NCBI RefSeq assembly: GCF_037042905.1
Contig: NC_087258.1
Location: 11,583,501-11,647,500 of the forward strand
Source of the DNA: Lytechinus pictus
Lineage: Eukaryota; Echinodermata; Echinoidea; Temnopleuroida; Toxopneustidae
Direction: 5' to 3'
Length of the DNA stretch: 64,000 nt
The position numbers and the translations under genes were made by a program. A model generated the notes under the pieces. That model saw nothing but the letters and a program-made list of their open reading frames with translations, was not told where the DNA came from and ran no database searches. Positions 44,774 to 56,775 of this stretch are shown in pieces; within the stretch, counting starts at the first letter, position 1, and the number at the start of each line of letters is the position of its first letter.

Positions 44774-45544
44774 TGGAATGCATGGAAACAAGATGCATGG
44801 AAACAAGAGTTTGTAGAATCTTGTGATAGAAATGCTCCAGTAGTAACTATGAGAGTAAGAGGGCAAAAAACACCTTGGGTAAACGATGAGTATATCCAAT
44901 TATCATATAAACGGGATAGGCTAAAAAGAAGGGCAGAAGTTAGTGGACTGAGTATCCATTGGCAACAGTATCGCTTTTGTAGGAATCATATCAATAATTA
45001 TAGACATGTCTTAAAGAAGGATTACTATGTAACTAATATAATTGAGCATAAACGAAACCCCGCTCAACTGTGGAAAATCTTGAAAGGTCTCAGTGGCAGT
45101 AATGTCCAATCTTCCATTGAATGTCTAAGAGTAAATGATGAGTACATTCATGAACCACTCGAGATAGCAAACGTACTAAACCATTCATTTGCAAATTTTG
45201 GTGTTATATCTGAGGGTGCCCCACAACATTATGATGACGGTAACTTGCATCGAGTTGTTTGTAACCATAATTTTGCATTCACGGACATCAACTCTCATCA
45301 GCGTGTACTAGAGATTCTGAAAGCACTGGACATTAAAAAGGCAACAGGAATAGATGGTTTGGACCCTAAATTGCTCAAAGAAGCTGCCCCAATTATATCT
45401 GAACAATTGACTCAGATTTTCAATGTCTCTCTCCAGACCGGTCTAATACCAAATGAATGGAAGACTGCTAAAGTCACACCTATATACAAAAATGGTGATA
45501 AACAGGATCCAAATAATTATCGTCCGATATCTATTATTCCCATC
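44774..45544 (+). pseudogene. LINE ORF2 fragment, N-terminal part of the RT
   Basis: The frame is open from about 44774 and reads through TPWVNDEYIQLSYKRDRLKR and KKATGIDGLDPKLLK (RT motif 0/1 region) to PNNYRPISIIP. It is cut here by the MITE; the interrupted frame stops at 45568. The missing upstream part would encode the rest of the linker and the endonuclease. Confidence 0.9.
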
Positions 45545-46097
45545 ACCCGGGGGGGCCACTTACATTGACGAGTGGATACCATGCGCGACCAAAAAAACAC
45601 GTAAAAAGGATGTCCTTTTCACGATAGGGCACGTTACGTACGTAACGTGATAAGGGTGTCAAAAACACAAAAATAATGAAAAAAGGGTGTCTATTTCGCT
45701 AGGAAAATTACGTGTTTAGGGTCGAATTTGCGGGAATGATAAAACAAAATTAAAATGTATTATAAAGGATGTCCATTTTGCCCCAACACTTCGTGTTTAG
45801 AGTCCGATTTGCACGAGGTGTAGAAGGTGGGGTCGTACTAAACCAAATAAGGTAAAGCCGACGACCGAAGGGCCCGTAACAATAAAACATTCCTGTACTT
45901 GTTTAGGGGTTCATTTCAGGGAATATTTGCCAAGATTATCGTTTTGTTTCCAATACTTGTTAAGGGTAGGGTTTCACACGCCAATACTTGTTAAGGGGTG
46001 CATTTTCAGAATATTGAAATTACGTGTTTAGGGTGCTTTTCGAGACCACATGGTCGCGCATGGTATCCACTCGTCAATGGAAGTGGCCCCCCCGGGT
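45545..46097. mobile_element. 553-bp MITE inserted in the LINE ORF
   Basis: The termini ACCCGGGGGGGCCACTT and AAGTGGCCCCCCCGGGT extend into 46-bp inverted repeats with one mismatch (the inner part includes GACGAGTGGATACCATGCGC). An exact 6-bp duplication CCCATC flanks it (45539-45544 and 46098-46103). The interior has repeated phrases such as ACGTGTTTAGGGT and CCAATACTTGTTAAGGG. No ORF. A 6-bp duplication fits superfamilies such as IS3EU or Dada, but this is only a suggestion. Confidence 0.92.
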
Positions 46098-46103
46098 CCC
46101 ATC

Positions 46104-47381
46104 ATAATGAAGGTTCTTGAAAGAGTGGTTCATGATCAACTCCATGCCCATTTTAGTGATAATGATCTGTTTGTAAAACAGCAATCTGGTTTTAGGAAAA
46201 ACCATTCAACGAATACTGTACTTACCTATTTCTCTGATTATCTTCTGAAGCAAATAGACCATGGCCGTCTAATAGGTGTCGTATATCTTGACCTAAAAAA
46301 GGCCTTTGATTCTGTCAGTCATGAATTGTTGCTAAAGAAACTTCCCTTCTATGGTGTTAAAGGCAGAGAGCTTACCTGGATTCAATCATACTTATCTGGA
46401 AGAACCCAACGTACATTTGTCAAAGGAACCTTGTCTGACATTACTAATGTCAAGACAGGCGTTCCGCAAGGTTCGATTATCGGACCTTTGTTGTTTTCAG
46501 TTATGGTGAATGATTTACCCAGCATTCTAGATAATTGTCACATTATGATGTATGCTGATGACACTATACTGTATTATAGTGCTGAAAATATCAATGATAT
46601 TGAATTAGTATTAAACAAAGAACTTGAACTTGTGAATAAATGGCTGACACAAAACCATCTGAGGCTAAATTTATCTAAAACGCAATACATGATTTTTGGA
46701 TCCCCCAGGAAACTACCAACCTGTGATGATATTAACCTAGTTGTTAATAACCATGTGCTTGAAAGAGTCAGTAATTATAAATATCTAGGTGTATGGATGG
46801 ATGATACCATGACATGGCAAAAGAATGTAGAAGAATCAATGAAGAAGATTGGCTCACGGATAGCTCTTCTCAGTAGGCTTAGAAAATACCTCACGATTGA
46901 CAGTTCAAAAGTCTTAGCTAATTCACTTATATTGCCGTACTTTGATTACTGTAGTAATTCTTGGAGCATGTGTGCACAGTATCTTAAGGATGGCTTAATC
47001 AGACAGCATAAGAAAACGGCCCGTCTAATCCTAAAAGTTAATTTTTCTACACCTATTGAACAGGTGCTCCATAGACTCAAATGGGTGTCGATTGAAGAAA
47101 GGTGGAAATACCATAGATGTAAAACAATGCACATTATCCTTAACGAGGAAGCGCCAATATATCTCTCTGAACTCGTAGTAAGATCTAGTAATGTCCACTC
47201 GTACAGAACTAGAAACTCAGTCCAGAATGGTGTAGTGGTACCGCTTGTACGCACACAGGCTGGAAAAAAGGCCTTTTCTCATAGTGCTGCCATTCTATGG
47301 AACCAGCTGGATAGTGGTACCCGTAGTGCAGTCTCGAGGCAATCCTTCGCTACATCTTATTGGAGAGCGAGAAACTACTGA
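46104..47381 (+). pseudogene. LINE ORF2 fragment, catalytic RT and C-terminus
   Basis: After the MITE the frame resumes with IMKVLERVVHDQL and runs without a stop to TGA at 47379-47381. RT motifs in order: LDLKKAFDSVSH (A, catalytic Asp), TGVPQGSIIGPLLF (B), MYADDTILYY (C, the YADD catalytic pair), LNLSKTQYMIFG (D), KYLGVWMD (E). The C-terminal region has RTRNS and GKKAFSHSAAILWNQL. The catalytic residues are intact, so the copy is young apart from the insertion and the 5' loss. Confidence 0.93.
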
Positions 47382-48120
47382 ATTAAAATAACTACCCCTA
47401 TCTGGCTGGTTCCAGGGACAAGCAAACAAATATTTAAACACAAAATTAATCAATAATCATATGATCATAGGGAATATATAGTTATATGGATTTGCATATG
47501 CACAATATGTTGACTTTTGTTCTACTTACACACACATGTATTTCAGTATGTCTGTATGTCCTGCAGGTTGCTTGTCTCTTTGAACATATTTTCTTCCTTG
47601 TTTCTCATTGTTTGTATTTATTATATGTATGTACATGTATTTGTTACTTGTATGCAGGGCCCCCAAGAAAAACAGTGCTTAGTCCACTGATGGGGTTACC
47701 CTGGGTAAACAAAACGAAATAAATAAATAAAATAAACATGCAAACGAGACAGTCGATGGTGTCTCTCACTCACTTTTTCTTTTGTTTTTATTGTTTGAAT
47801 GATACAATATTTCATTTTACCGATTTGAAAATAAGGGCCAACTTGACTGAACCATATAGTATTAAAATAATGCTAATTCCGCCTGTTCAGGGAGGAATTA
47901 ATCTTTGTTTCACTTGACAATAAGGAGAAAACTAGAATATTTCATACTTCATATAACAAAATACAAAAGAAATTGTGAGTGGGTGACGTCATCAGTCTTC
48001 TCATTTGCTATATAGTCGACCAGGATATGCATATAACTGTTTTGTGAAATTAAGCGAAACTTAAATATGCCATAACTTTCATATTTATAACATCCGATTT
48101 TGAAATTTTCAGTGTTATGC

Positions 48121-48708
48121 TTAAAGGGATGGTCCGGGCTGAAAATCATATCCTAATACATAGAGTAGAATTCACTGAGCAAAATGCCGAAAATTTCATC
48201 AAAATCGGATAACAAATAATAAATTTATTGAAGTTTAAAGTTTAGCAATATTTTGTAAAAACAGTTGTCATTAATATTCATTAGGTGGGCTGATGATGTC
48301 ACATCTCCACTTTCCATTTTCTTATGTTATTACATAAAATCATTTTTTTCTTCATTATTTCATAGTTGTGTGAATAATATGTCTCCCTTTTAATGAAATT
48401 AGTTGCAGCAATAAATATCTAATGCATTAAACGAGTTGTCAATCAAATTTTTCTAGTTCTTGCAGGAAATTTTTTTAATAAACCTAATTTCATATAATAA
48501 AACACAAAAGAACAAGTGGGGATGTGACATCATCAGCCCACCTAATGAATATTCATGACGACTGTTTTCACAAAATATTGCTAAACTTTGAAATTCAATA
48601 AATTTGTTATTTGTTATCGGATTTTGATGAAATTTTCGGCATTTTGCTCAGTGAATTCTACTCTATTTATTAAGCTATAAATACTTTCAGCCCGGACCAT
48701 CCCTTTAA
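48121..48708. mobile_element. TTAA-flanked element with ~180-bp inverted repeats
   Basis: TTAAAGGGATGGTCCGGGCT at the left is inverted as AGCCCGGACCATCCCTTTAA at the right. The arms stay alignable for about 180 bp (for example GTGGGCTGATGATGTCACAT versus ATGTGACATCATCAGCCCAC). It splits the right end of the 44658 element. TTAA duplication suggests a Kolobok/piggyBac-type MITE. Confidence 0.85.
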
Positions 48709-48774
48709 GTTGTTGGATTTTTTTCTTTTTATTTAAATCAACTTTTTGTTGGGGTGGATTGGATTTGTCCTTAA

Positions 48775-51008
48775 ACATTCATCCGATTTCAGAAATTATC
48801 ATATTGCTGTTATTGTATTCTCATTATTTTTTTTTATAATAAACTTGAACCAGGGGGTTGATATATTCGCTTTAGTCGCTATATTTTCGGTGATTCAAAA
48901 GCAAAAATGCATTGCAAGAAACACAATGTTATTATACAACACTATTTTATTAGTTCATGTATATACATTAATCCATTATACAGGCTTTGATAAATTAGAC
49001 TCTACGACCCAAGAGCAAATAACGTCACTGCAAGAGTTGATTTCAATCATATAAATTCACAACTAAAACAGTAACTCTCTACAGATAAGAAAATAACATA
49101 AATTCTACTTTTGATTATAAATCACTATATTTTATTTACCATGCATACAAAACATATCAAAGAAATGAAAATATCGGTAATAGGGCCTACCACTTTAATT
49201 CTTCCAAAATTTTCGATATCAATACGCTCGAAAAAGCCACCCGACCTCTCTCTTGATGTACTGTGTTAGAACACATCATACCAGAACACTCTTCATACTG
49301 TAATAGATTCAGTCGATTTGCGAAAGATTTTTTTTTGCAAACTCATTATGATATAAACAACAAAAATCATAACGGAAAAATATTTCAATTATCAAATTCA
49401 TATACAGAGGTTCATGTCGGCCCTTTTAATTCAAAATCGCATGATGACGCCATGTGCTGTCAGTGGTAGATTTGGTATATAGGAACTTTGTTTTTCATTA
49501 GCATATAATTAGGCCTCCTTTTACTTAGAATCATGCATTCCAAACTTAAATAAGCTATTTTGTCTTCAATTTTCATGTTTGACATTTACATTTCCCGGTT
49601 GTTCCAAAAATTCGGCCATCCAAGCGATGAACACATTCATTTAACAGTCAGCTTTATACAAATACATCATGGATGGTCCATCTCATTTCCTAATAATCCA
49701 TTACAGAAGGCATAGGATGTAAAATATATAGGTCAATGTATGAAGAAACTATACATATATAATTATTACAGCATTGTGTAATTAGCAATCCATCGATGAA
49801 TCTGAAAGACTGCGTAATGATATAAAATTTGCATTATACGTGAGCCAATGGAAGGATTTTAAAGCACAACAATCAATTCAAATCTCATAATCAAAGCCCA
49901 GAGAGAGAGAAGGAGAGGGAGAGGGAGAGGGGGGAGGGTTATAATACAGTCATGAAAGGCACATATCCTAAATAATATGAAAATAAATAACTAGAATGAT
50001 AATATATCAAATTTATGTATTTTTGGTATAAACGAGCTGATAATAAGACACAAATTAAACTAAACCACTTTTAATATACAAGTTAAGATAAGATGACATT
50101 GAAGTGTAAAAGAATAAAATTACATAGTGTTGGAAAAGTACAAATTGGACAATTCTATAGGGCCTATAGTGCCTCGTTCTTAGGCAAAAGTGTTTAATCT
50201 ATGCCATACAGAAAATACCTAAACTATCCCAAAGGACACAAATATTATGTTTGGTCAGATATTATTCCACATATGATTTAAAAGTTCAAATTCACATGGG
50301 AAATATTATTCAATCTTTTTATCTGATCGTACGTGTTCATCGACTATATGATAATATGCTACTTCGTTAAATACTAAACGTGAGATGTAGGGCATTACAA
50401 ATCTAAAAGCTTTCCAAAGAAAAAAATTACATACTTTATACTAACGAGATACCAAATTTACCACAATAAATGTACAAAATATTCTACACTAATGTTGTCT
50501 ACATTCGGATATAAGCTCTGGTCCTCTATAAAAAGGAAGCGCTTTATCGTGATTTTCAATAAAAACTTGCTATAAAAAATGTGGTACACGAGTGATGCGT
50601 GTGAGTGGGGTAAGTGTGAGGGTGGGGGTGGGTTTACATCCAAGAATTTTAATACTCAATAGGTATGTGAACGGTATCTTGTTATCTTTCTTTGTTGGTT
50701 TCAAGAACAAAGATATCAAAATTTAATTCTCAATGATTTTGGAGGCATGCATTATTCACTTAAAAATTTTCTACTATTCTGTGTTATCATAAAGACCTGC
50801 GATTCTCACGATCGAGTTGAAGTTCATCGCAAGTTTGGACAGACTTCAGTCATATTAACACAATCAAAATGAATATAATTACACCTTACACCCGGTGCTA
50901 TAAGCACATATTTTGAATTCATATACTATAAAGAGTACGGTGTCAAGACGACACCGGTTAGTGTTGTGAGAATACAACACATGCAGGTGTTAAAAATAGA
51001 CCTACACC
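48775..51008. other. Intergenic, downstream of gene B
   Basis: AT-rich with a GA-rich patch at about 49900-49935. No supported gene or element. Confidence 0.4.
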
Positions 51009-51232
51009 AGGGGCGGATCCAAGATTCACCCCCCCCCCAAAAAAAAAGGGGGGGCACATTCTCCTACAAAAATTTGACATGTTCCCATTCAAAATATATA
51101 TTGTGACTTTCAAAGGAGGGGGGGGGTACACTTGTGTATGAACAGCATATTTACATTAAAAATATTGCCTATGACTCTCAAGGGGGGGGGGGACGGGCCG
51201 GATGTGCCCCCCCCCCCCCGATCCGCCACTGG
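51009..51232. mobile_element. hAT-like MITE (224 bp)
   Basis: The ends AGGGGCGGATCC and CGATCCGCCACTGG are flanked by an exact 8-bp direct repeat CCTACACC (51001-51008 and 51233-51240). The interior holds poly-C, poly-A and poly-G tracts. It has the CAGGGGCGGATC-type ends common in hAT MITEs. Confidence 0.85.
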
Positions 51233-51240
51233 CCTACACC

Positions 51241-52759
51241 ATGCAGTTTGAACACAACACCGGATGATGTTGAAATGAGAATGTGTTATGACGACACATA
51301 TGGGTATAAAGTGCTAGGGGTGATTCTCTGGTGTAGTTGCAACACAACTGATTTTGCGATGAAAAATCATCTTTTGTCTTATCTGTTATTCTTTTTTCGG
51401 GTGGATGGAGGGAGGGGGGGGGGGGTGTATTGTTGAAAAATTAAGCCTTCTATAATGGTTATGGAAGTAGGAATATCTATAGTCCTATTATCAGCCCTGA
51501 TTAACATGTCTTTTGGTTGTGCGCTAAAATTATTCTCATCATTTTTCTATCTTTACTTTCCAATCATTTGAAATTATACAACAGAAACTTATGAGAACCG
51601 CAAACCTTAATTCAATTCGGAATGATGATGGTGTTATATAGAAAACAGAAAACATGGAATAACAGTTTTATATTTACACAAAAATATCATATACGTTAGA
51701 AATAACCTTTACCCAAAGCCTCTAAAATACATTCTTACTATATGTTAAAGTCACACCAACGAAACCGACTCCAAACCGATCTCGATGGTATGCCATTGGG
51801 AATAATGTAATAGCTTTGATCGGACTGGAGTCGGCTTAGTTGATGTAACTGTACCTTAATACATCATGCACAACACGTCAGATGTTCATAAACTTCTGCG
51901 TATGTTCACCAAATGTAGAACAGTGTGTGATGCTCAGCCTCTATTAATATACATTTTAAAAGATAAATATTGTTTGAATGATATTTCATGACGTCATAAA
52001 TACAGTTCCCGTAGTCAATCTAATATTTTAATGAGATATTAGATCGGATTAATGAATGCATCACTGGATATGAATACGAATTATAAAAAAGTATACCCAT
52101 GGTGATTGTCTGTGTTAAAAGGTCACAACCACCTTTCATAAAATTTCAAGAATCTGGAGAAAAAACAAATGATATATTGACTTTGATGTTTATTTCCATT
52201 ACAAATACCACTGAAAACAATAAATGAAAGCATATCTCCGCAAAACTCTTTAATTTTATGTTGCATAAATTACAGTTACCCACTATAGTAATAACATTTA
52301 TCAAAGCCAATACGTCACGAGAACTAGAGATGGCGCTGATAATAATTACGAGCGGCATTAAAGAGGGGGACGGTCGCACCCGTTTATTCCGCGAGTGCAG
52401 AGTATTATCTAGGCCTTATATTAAAGGATTCATATACATTTTCCAGGTTCTTATATTTCAAAGTATTCTGATCAGTCTCTATCAAGTCTTTAGTTACATT
52501 TAAAAATGTAAATCGCATACTCAACTTATTTTGTTGATGTCAATCTGCCTAATCAAATTGGTGACTGCGAATCGATCGCTACCTATATAAATCTCGTGAC
52601 GTAATGTCTTTAAGAAATCTATTATTCCATCACCTAGATGTTTCATTATCAGACAATATAATGTTACAATCATTGAAGAAAATAAACCGCAATTTACAGA
52701 CAACATGGCACATTTGGAATATCGTAATCGGTATCGTGGATGCTTGGTGATCATTCTTC
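51241..52759 (-). other. Probable 3' UTR and flank of scramblase gene B
   Basis: This follows the stop codon of the most distal last exon (T4). Minus-strand AATAAA signals occur at 52383-52388 and 52189-52194; either could end a T4 transcript. An imperfect palindrome (CCGACTCCAAACCGATC / GATCGGACTGGAGTCGG) lies at 51768-51830. The transcript end is not fixed. Confidence 0.35.
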
Positions 52760-52807
52760 TTAATTATTGTTGTTGTTGTTGTTTGATGTCTCGAAGAACA
52801 TGAAATC
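52760..52807 (-). CDS. PLSCR: Gene B last exon T4 (most distal)
   Basis: Acceptor CCTTTCAATGCAG; reads [15 protein letters not shown] then TAA. The sequence after the stop (TGATCACCAAGC) resembles T1's TAATCACCAGGT but lacks the GT, so T4 has no donor and would be a true terminal exon with the 3' UTR. Confidence 0.85.
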   Translation of the reverse strand, partial: DFMFFETSNNNNNNN

Positions 52808-55800
52808 CTGCATTGAAAGGGAGAGGGATGGGGAAGAAAGATGGATTGTTAGCATTAATTATCATTATTAGGTCTGGCGACAACGAAAAAATAAGGTCAT
52901 CTATGACTATGAATAATTAATACCCAATCGAGTTCTCGTTGAATAACATATCACTATTATTTTGGTTCTACAAAGTGGGGGGAGGGGGTTTCTTTGAGAT
53001 TTCTTTGTTCATGTAATAAGAAAAATAATGACATAGAGTGAATATCATCATCGGAGACCTGCATGGTATAATGGACAAAATTTATTGTTTCACTCATTGC
53101 CAACATATCTAATCTTCATAAATTTACAAGAAAACTAATTTTGAATGAGGAAAGATAAAAAAAGTTACATTTTGTCCGCATTTTCAAAATTGGATATAAG
53201 GTGGTTATTTATTTTGACTGCCATTCATTCATAATCACCACCAATGACACTGAGTGACTACATTAACATCGTTTTTATGAATAGTGTTTCACAAATTATG
53301 AATATTGGAATTATCTTGCCATTTTAATTTATTCAATCAACATCAGATAGCGTTTCACGAAAGGACTTGTCAGACGTTCAATATCCGACAAGTACTGTTT
53401 TATCCGACAGTTACTATGGTAACCGTGCCCCTCAGCCAATCATTATCAAGGAAAGTTGTCAGACCTGACAACTTGTCGGACGAAAATGTTGATGAAAAGC
53501 CGCTCCCCAGAACCATATTTGGAAAGCTATACAGACCAAAGAACATTCGTTGCTACTAACTTATAATGATAAACGAAATGAAGGACAGTCACCCATATTG
53601 AGCAGGGGAGACGCCGCGGTATTTTGAAGGAGGGGGGGGGGGGGTGTCCATCCAAGAGAAGACGTCACTTTTTTCTCCGTTGAATCAGGGAATTCTCACT
53701 TACAATAATCTTGGATTCAATAATAGTGGTATTATAGATCATCGACCCAAACTCTTTAAAGCATTCTTTCTTCGTTCTTTCTCTTTAATTATCCATTTCT
53801 CCCCCCCCCCCCTTTCAATATACTTGAAAATTCAGAGGAGGGTGGTCACCCCTGTCCTCCCCGTGGCGTCGCCCTTGCAGTCCCGACAGAAATTCATTCA
53901 CTTTTACCTGTTTAGCCACTGTCGCCGTTGTTCGATTCCTCGAAGAACATAAAGTCCTTCAAGAAGTAAGGAGGAAAATAATAAAAACAAAATAGGTTGA
54001 CAGGAAGAAGATTGAAAAGAAAAGCTAATAATGAAATATGCATGCGACAAAATTCATCATGTTCATGGTGATTGGAAGCTTTAAAATGCCACTTGCTTGA
54101 AAAGATAGCGATATATTCCATATCTTACCATATCGATTCTACAACATCATTATGACGACATGGTTTATAAATACAAATTATATTTTTAGGTCGACTTAAA
54201 ATTATATAAAGTTATATGTTACCATGGAGATGGCATCTCCTATGTTATATCGCAAATTCCGCCATATCTTACCAAAACGACATCTAGATATTTATAAGTA
54301 GATTATGTATCTCGCCATGGCGACATATATAACTTTTAGGCCTACATGAGTCGTATTGGCAAAATAGCCTGACTCGCTACGTAAAAAAAGTTTGATTTTC
54401 ATTTTTAAGTCGACATGATGTAGATGGCACTTTAAAGCTTCCGTGCAATAGTTATATTGATTTTGGAAAATGAATACATGCATGTTACTAAATTGCCTAA
54501 TTATCATGATTGACTAATTTAATTAATGAATATAGAGAGCATCTGATAGACACTAATACACATATTTACCTGATCAATTTTCATTGTTTGATGACTCAAA
54601 GAACATGAAATCCTATAAACACACGTAGTATAAGTATAAGGGCATAGATTATCACAACCGAAAGAGTTTGAGGAAAACATTAAAAAAAAAGAGAAAGAGA
54701 GAGAAGGAACATAAGACTATTAAATGACAGGGTGAATGGCAATATAGATCAAACAAAGTCATGCATGTTAATATGCAAAAAGAATATCTACAAACTTAAA
54801 ATGTTGGGCAACATACTGTCCACTGTGTTGGGTAATGTATGTTGGTAAAAAATATATATATTCTGGGCAATTATTATCCACTTGAGCAAAATTACCCAAT
54901 TATCAGTTTTTATTACCCATTATTTGGACAGATTTTAACCAATAGTTGTGCCCAACTATTTTTAGAGTGTTTTACATTTTGGTCTCATCGCACTCGTCTA
55001 GTACATATTTAATCTCGTCCCACATGTTAAAGCAATATTCGTCAACAACTTAAACAACCATTAACATTAACCATTAACATTTTCATTTGATTCATTACCA
55101 TTTGTCTATAACTAAGACGGAACCAATTGCTCAATCTGATGAGATATAAGACAAACTGGCAATTCGTCAAATATACATTTTCAGTAAGTCCCAAAGAAAA
55201 ATGATAATTCAACATATTACAATGAGCGCGAGCCGAATGTGTACTTGGACAGGCATAATATTAGACCAAAGTGATATTAGACCAAAGTGATATTAGACGA
55301 GATGGATTCAGTCGGAGTGGTGTTTAATTATTAGAAAATAATTAGACAAGCCAGTATGATACCCCTTTCATAAACCCATCCTCCAATTAGCCGCCTAAGA
55401 GTAATGCGGATAATTCAATAAAAATTGCGTTCACAAACTCCGAAAATAATCCGCACTATTTTTACGAGCGCCCGTCCTGAAAAAGGCGGATAATCGTCAT
55501 GACAACTGCACACGCCCCTCCGATGCGGTTGTGTTGGAAAAGGGTGACCTTGTGACCGCACCATGGCAATTATCCGCATTATTTGGAAATGCGTTCATAA
55601 AGTCAAAATCTGGTCCCGATGCCGCTATTATGCGGATAATTGCAGCATCAAAATAATGCGGATAACTTTGGTCCTCCTCCAAATTTACGACCAAATTATG
55701 CTGCTATTAGCCGCATAATTGGGTTTATGAAAGGGGCATGAGTCGTCTAAAGCATAGTCTAGTTTTGAGATACATTTTTTTATTGTTATATACTGGATTC

Positions 55801-56735
55801 ACGTTTTTGGTGAACGAAATAATTCGTAGTCGGTGGATGAAGAAAAAATGATCAAAGAACTATAGCATAAATAAACCACGGACAAGTTCCGGTTCAACTC
55901 TGAATAAGTTTTGGAACTAGGGGAAGCAATCCAAATTTCAACACCAACACCAAGGCTAACACCGGACTTGAAATCACATATTATGTGACAGGGTGCTATA
56001 TCAGGAATTTACTATAGACAGAAATTAGCATGACCATCCCCTTCAGATAACCATAAATTCAGGACTATAGTAGCGAATTTGTAACGAATGAGCCCTTGCA
56101 TAAACATAATAAATTACATATTATAGGCGTTATTTATGCGATATTAAAGAAAATTCAATTATTCATTTGTAGATTTCCGCTTGGTTTTCATTCATATCAT
56201 GCCCGCCATTTTCATCAAAGATTTGAATCATTTTGACTCGAAACAGCAAGAGTAAACATCTTTTTTTAAGTTTTCAAAAGGTTAACGATATAACTCCATT
56301 GCAGGGATTTAAAATAAATCAAGGTGGACTGTAATTAGTGCTAAATCGAATTTGTGATTTAGTTTTAATTTAAAAAAAAAAAAAAAATCATTTTTAAATC
56401 TCAAAGGATTCAAATTCAAATCCCTTGAGATTTAAAATTATTTTCTTAGGATTGAAATTAAATCCAAAATTCGATTGGTCACTAACTAAAGTCCACCTGG
56501 ATTTATTTTAAATCCCTTCAAATTTAGAGTGCATTATTTATTAATATTTATAGTTTTACCTGGTGATTAATTGTTGTTATTGTTTGACGTCTCAAAGAAC
56601 ATGAAGTCCTAAATGTAACACACAAAATGAGAAGAAATAGAAGTAGAATAGGAGGTATATATAGGAGTTAACATAGAGGAAAGAAGCGAAAGAGAGAGGG
56701 AAACACACACACCCACCCAAACACACAAGGAAAGA

Positions 56736-56775
<40 letters not shown>

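Larger units (their letters stand above)
44774..47735 (+). mobile_element. 5'-truncated LINE (non-LTR retrotransposon)
   Basis: It carries a reverse transcriptase reading frame, a 3' untranslated part and an AAATAAATAAATAAAATAAA tail (47714-47735). The endonuclease domain is absent, as expected for a 5'-truncated copy. The domain layout and C-terminal motif (RTQAGKKAFSHSAAILWNQL) resemble the Jockey/CR1/L2 group; the exact clade needs a tree. It is inserted in the inverted-repeat element at 44658 and interrupted by a MITE. Confidence 0.9.
44658..48774. mobile_element. Inverted-repeat element hosting two later insertions
   Basis: The left end AAAGGTCAAGTCCACCCC (after TTCA) and right end GGGGTGGATTGGATTTGTCC (before TTAA) are inverted relatives. 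Inner sequence also mirrors: AAAATCGGATGT... and CACAAAACAGTTATATGCA at the left against TGCATATAACTGTTTTGTG ... ACATCCGATTTTG at 48030-48100. The left part is cut by the LINE at about 44774 and resumes after 47735. The right part is cut at TTAA 48121 and resumes after 48708. TTAA-type ends suggest a Kolobok/piggyBac-like MITE (inference). Confidence 0.7.
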
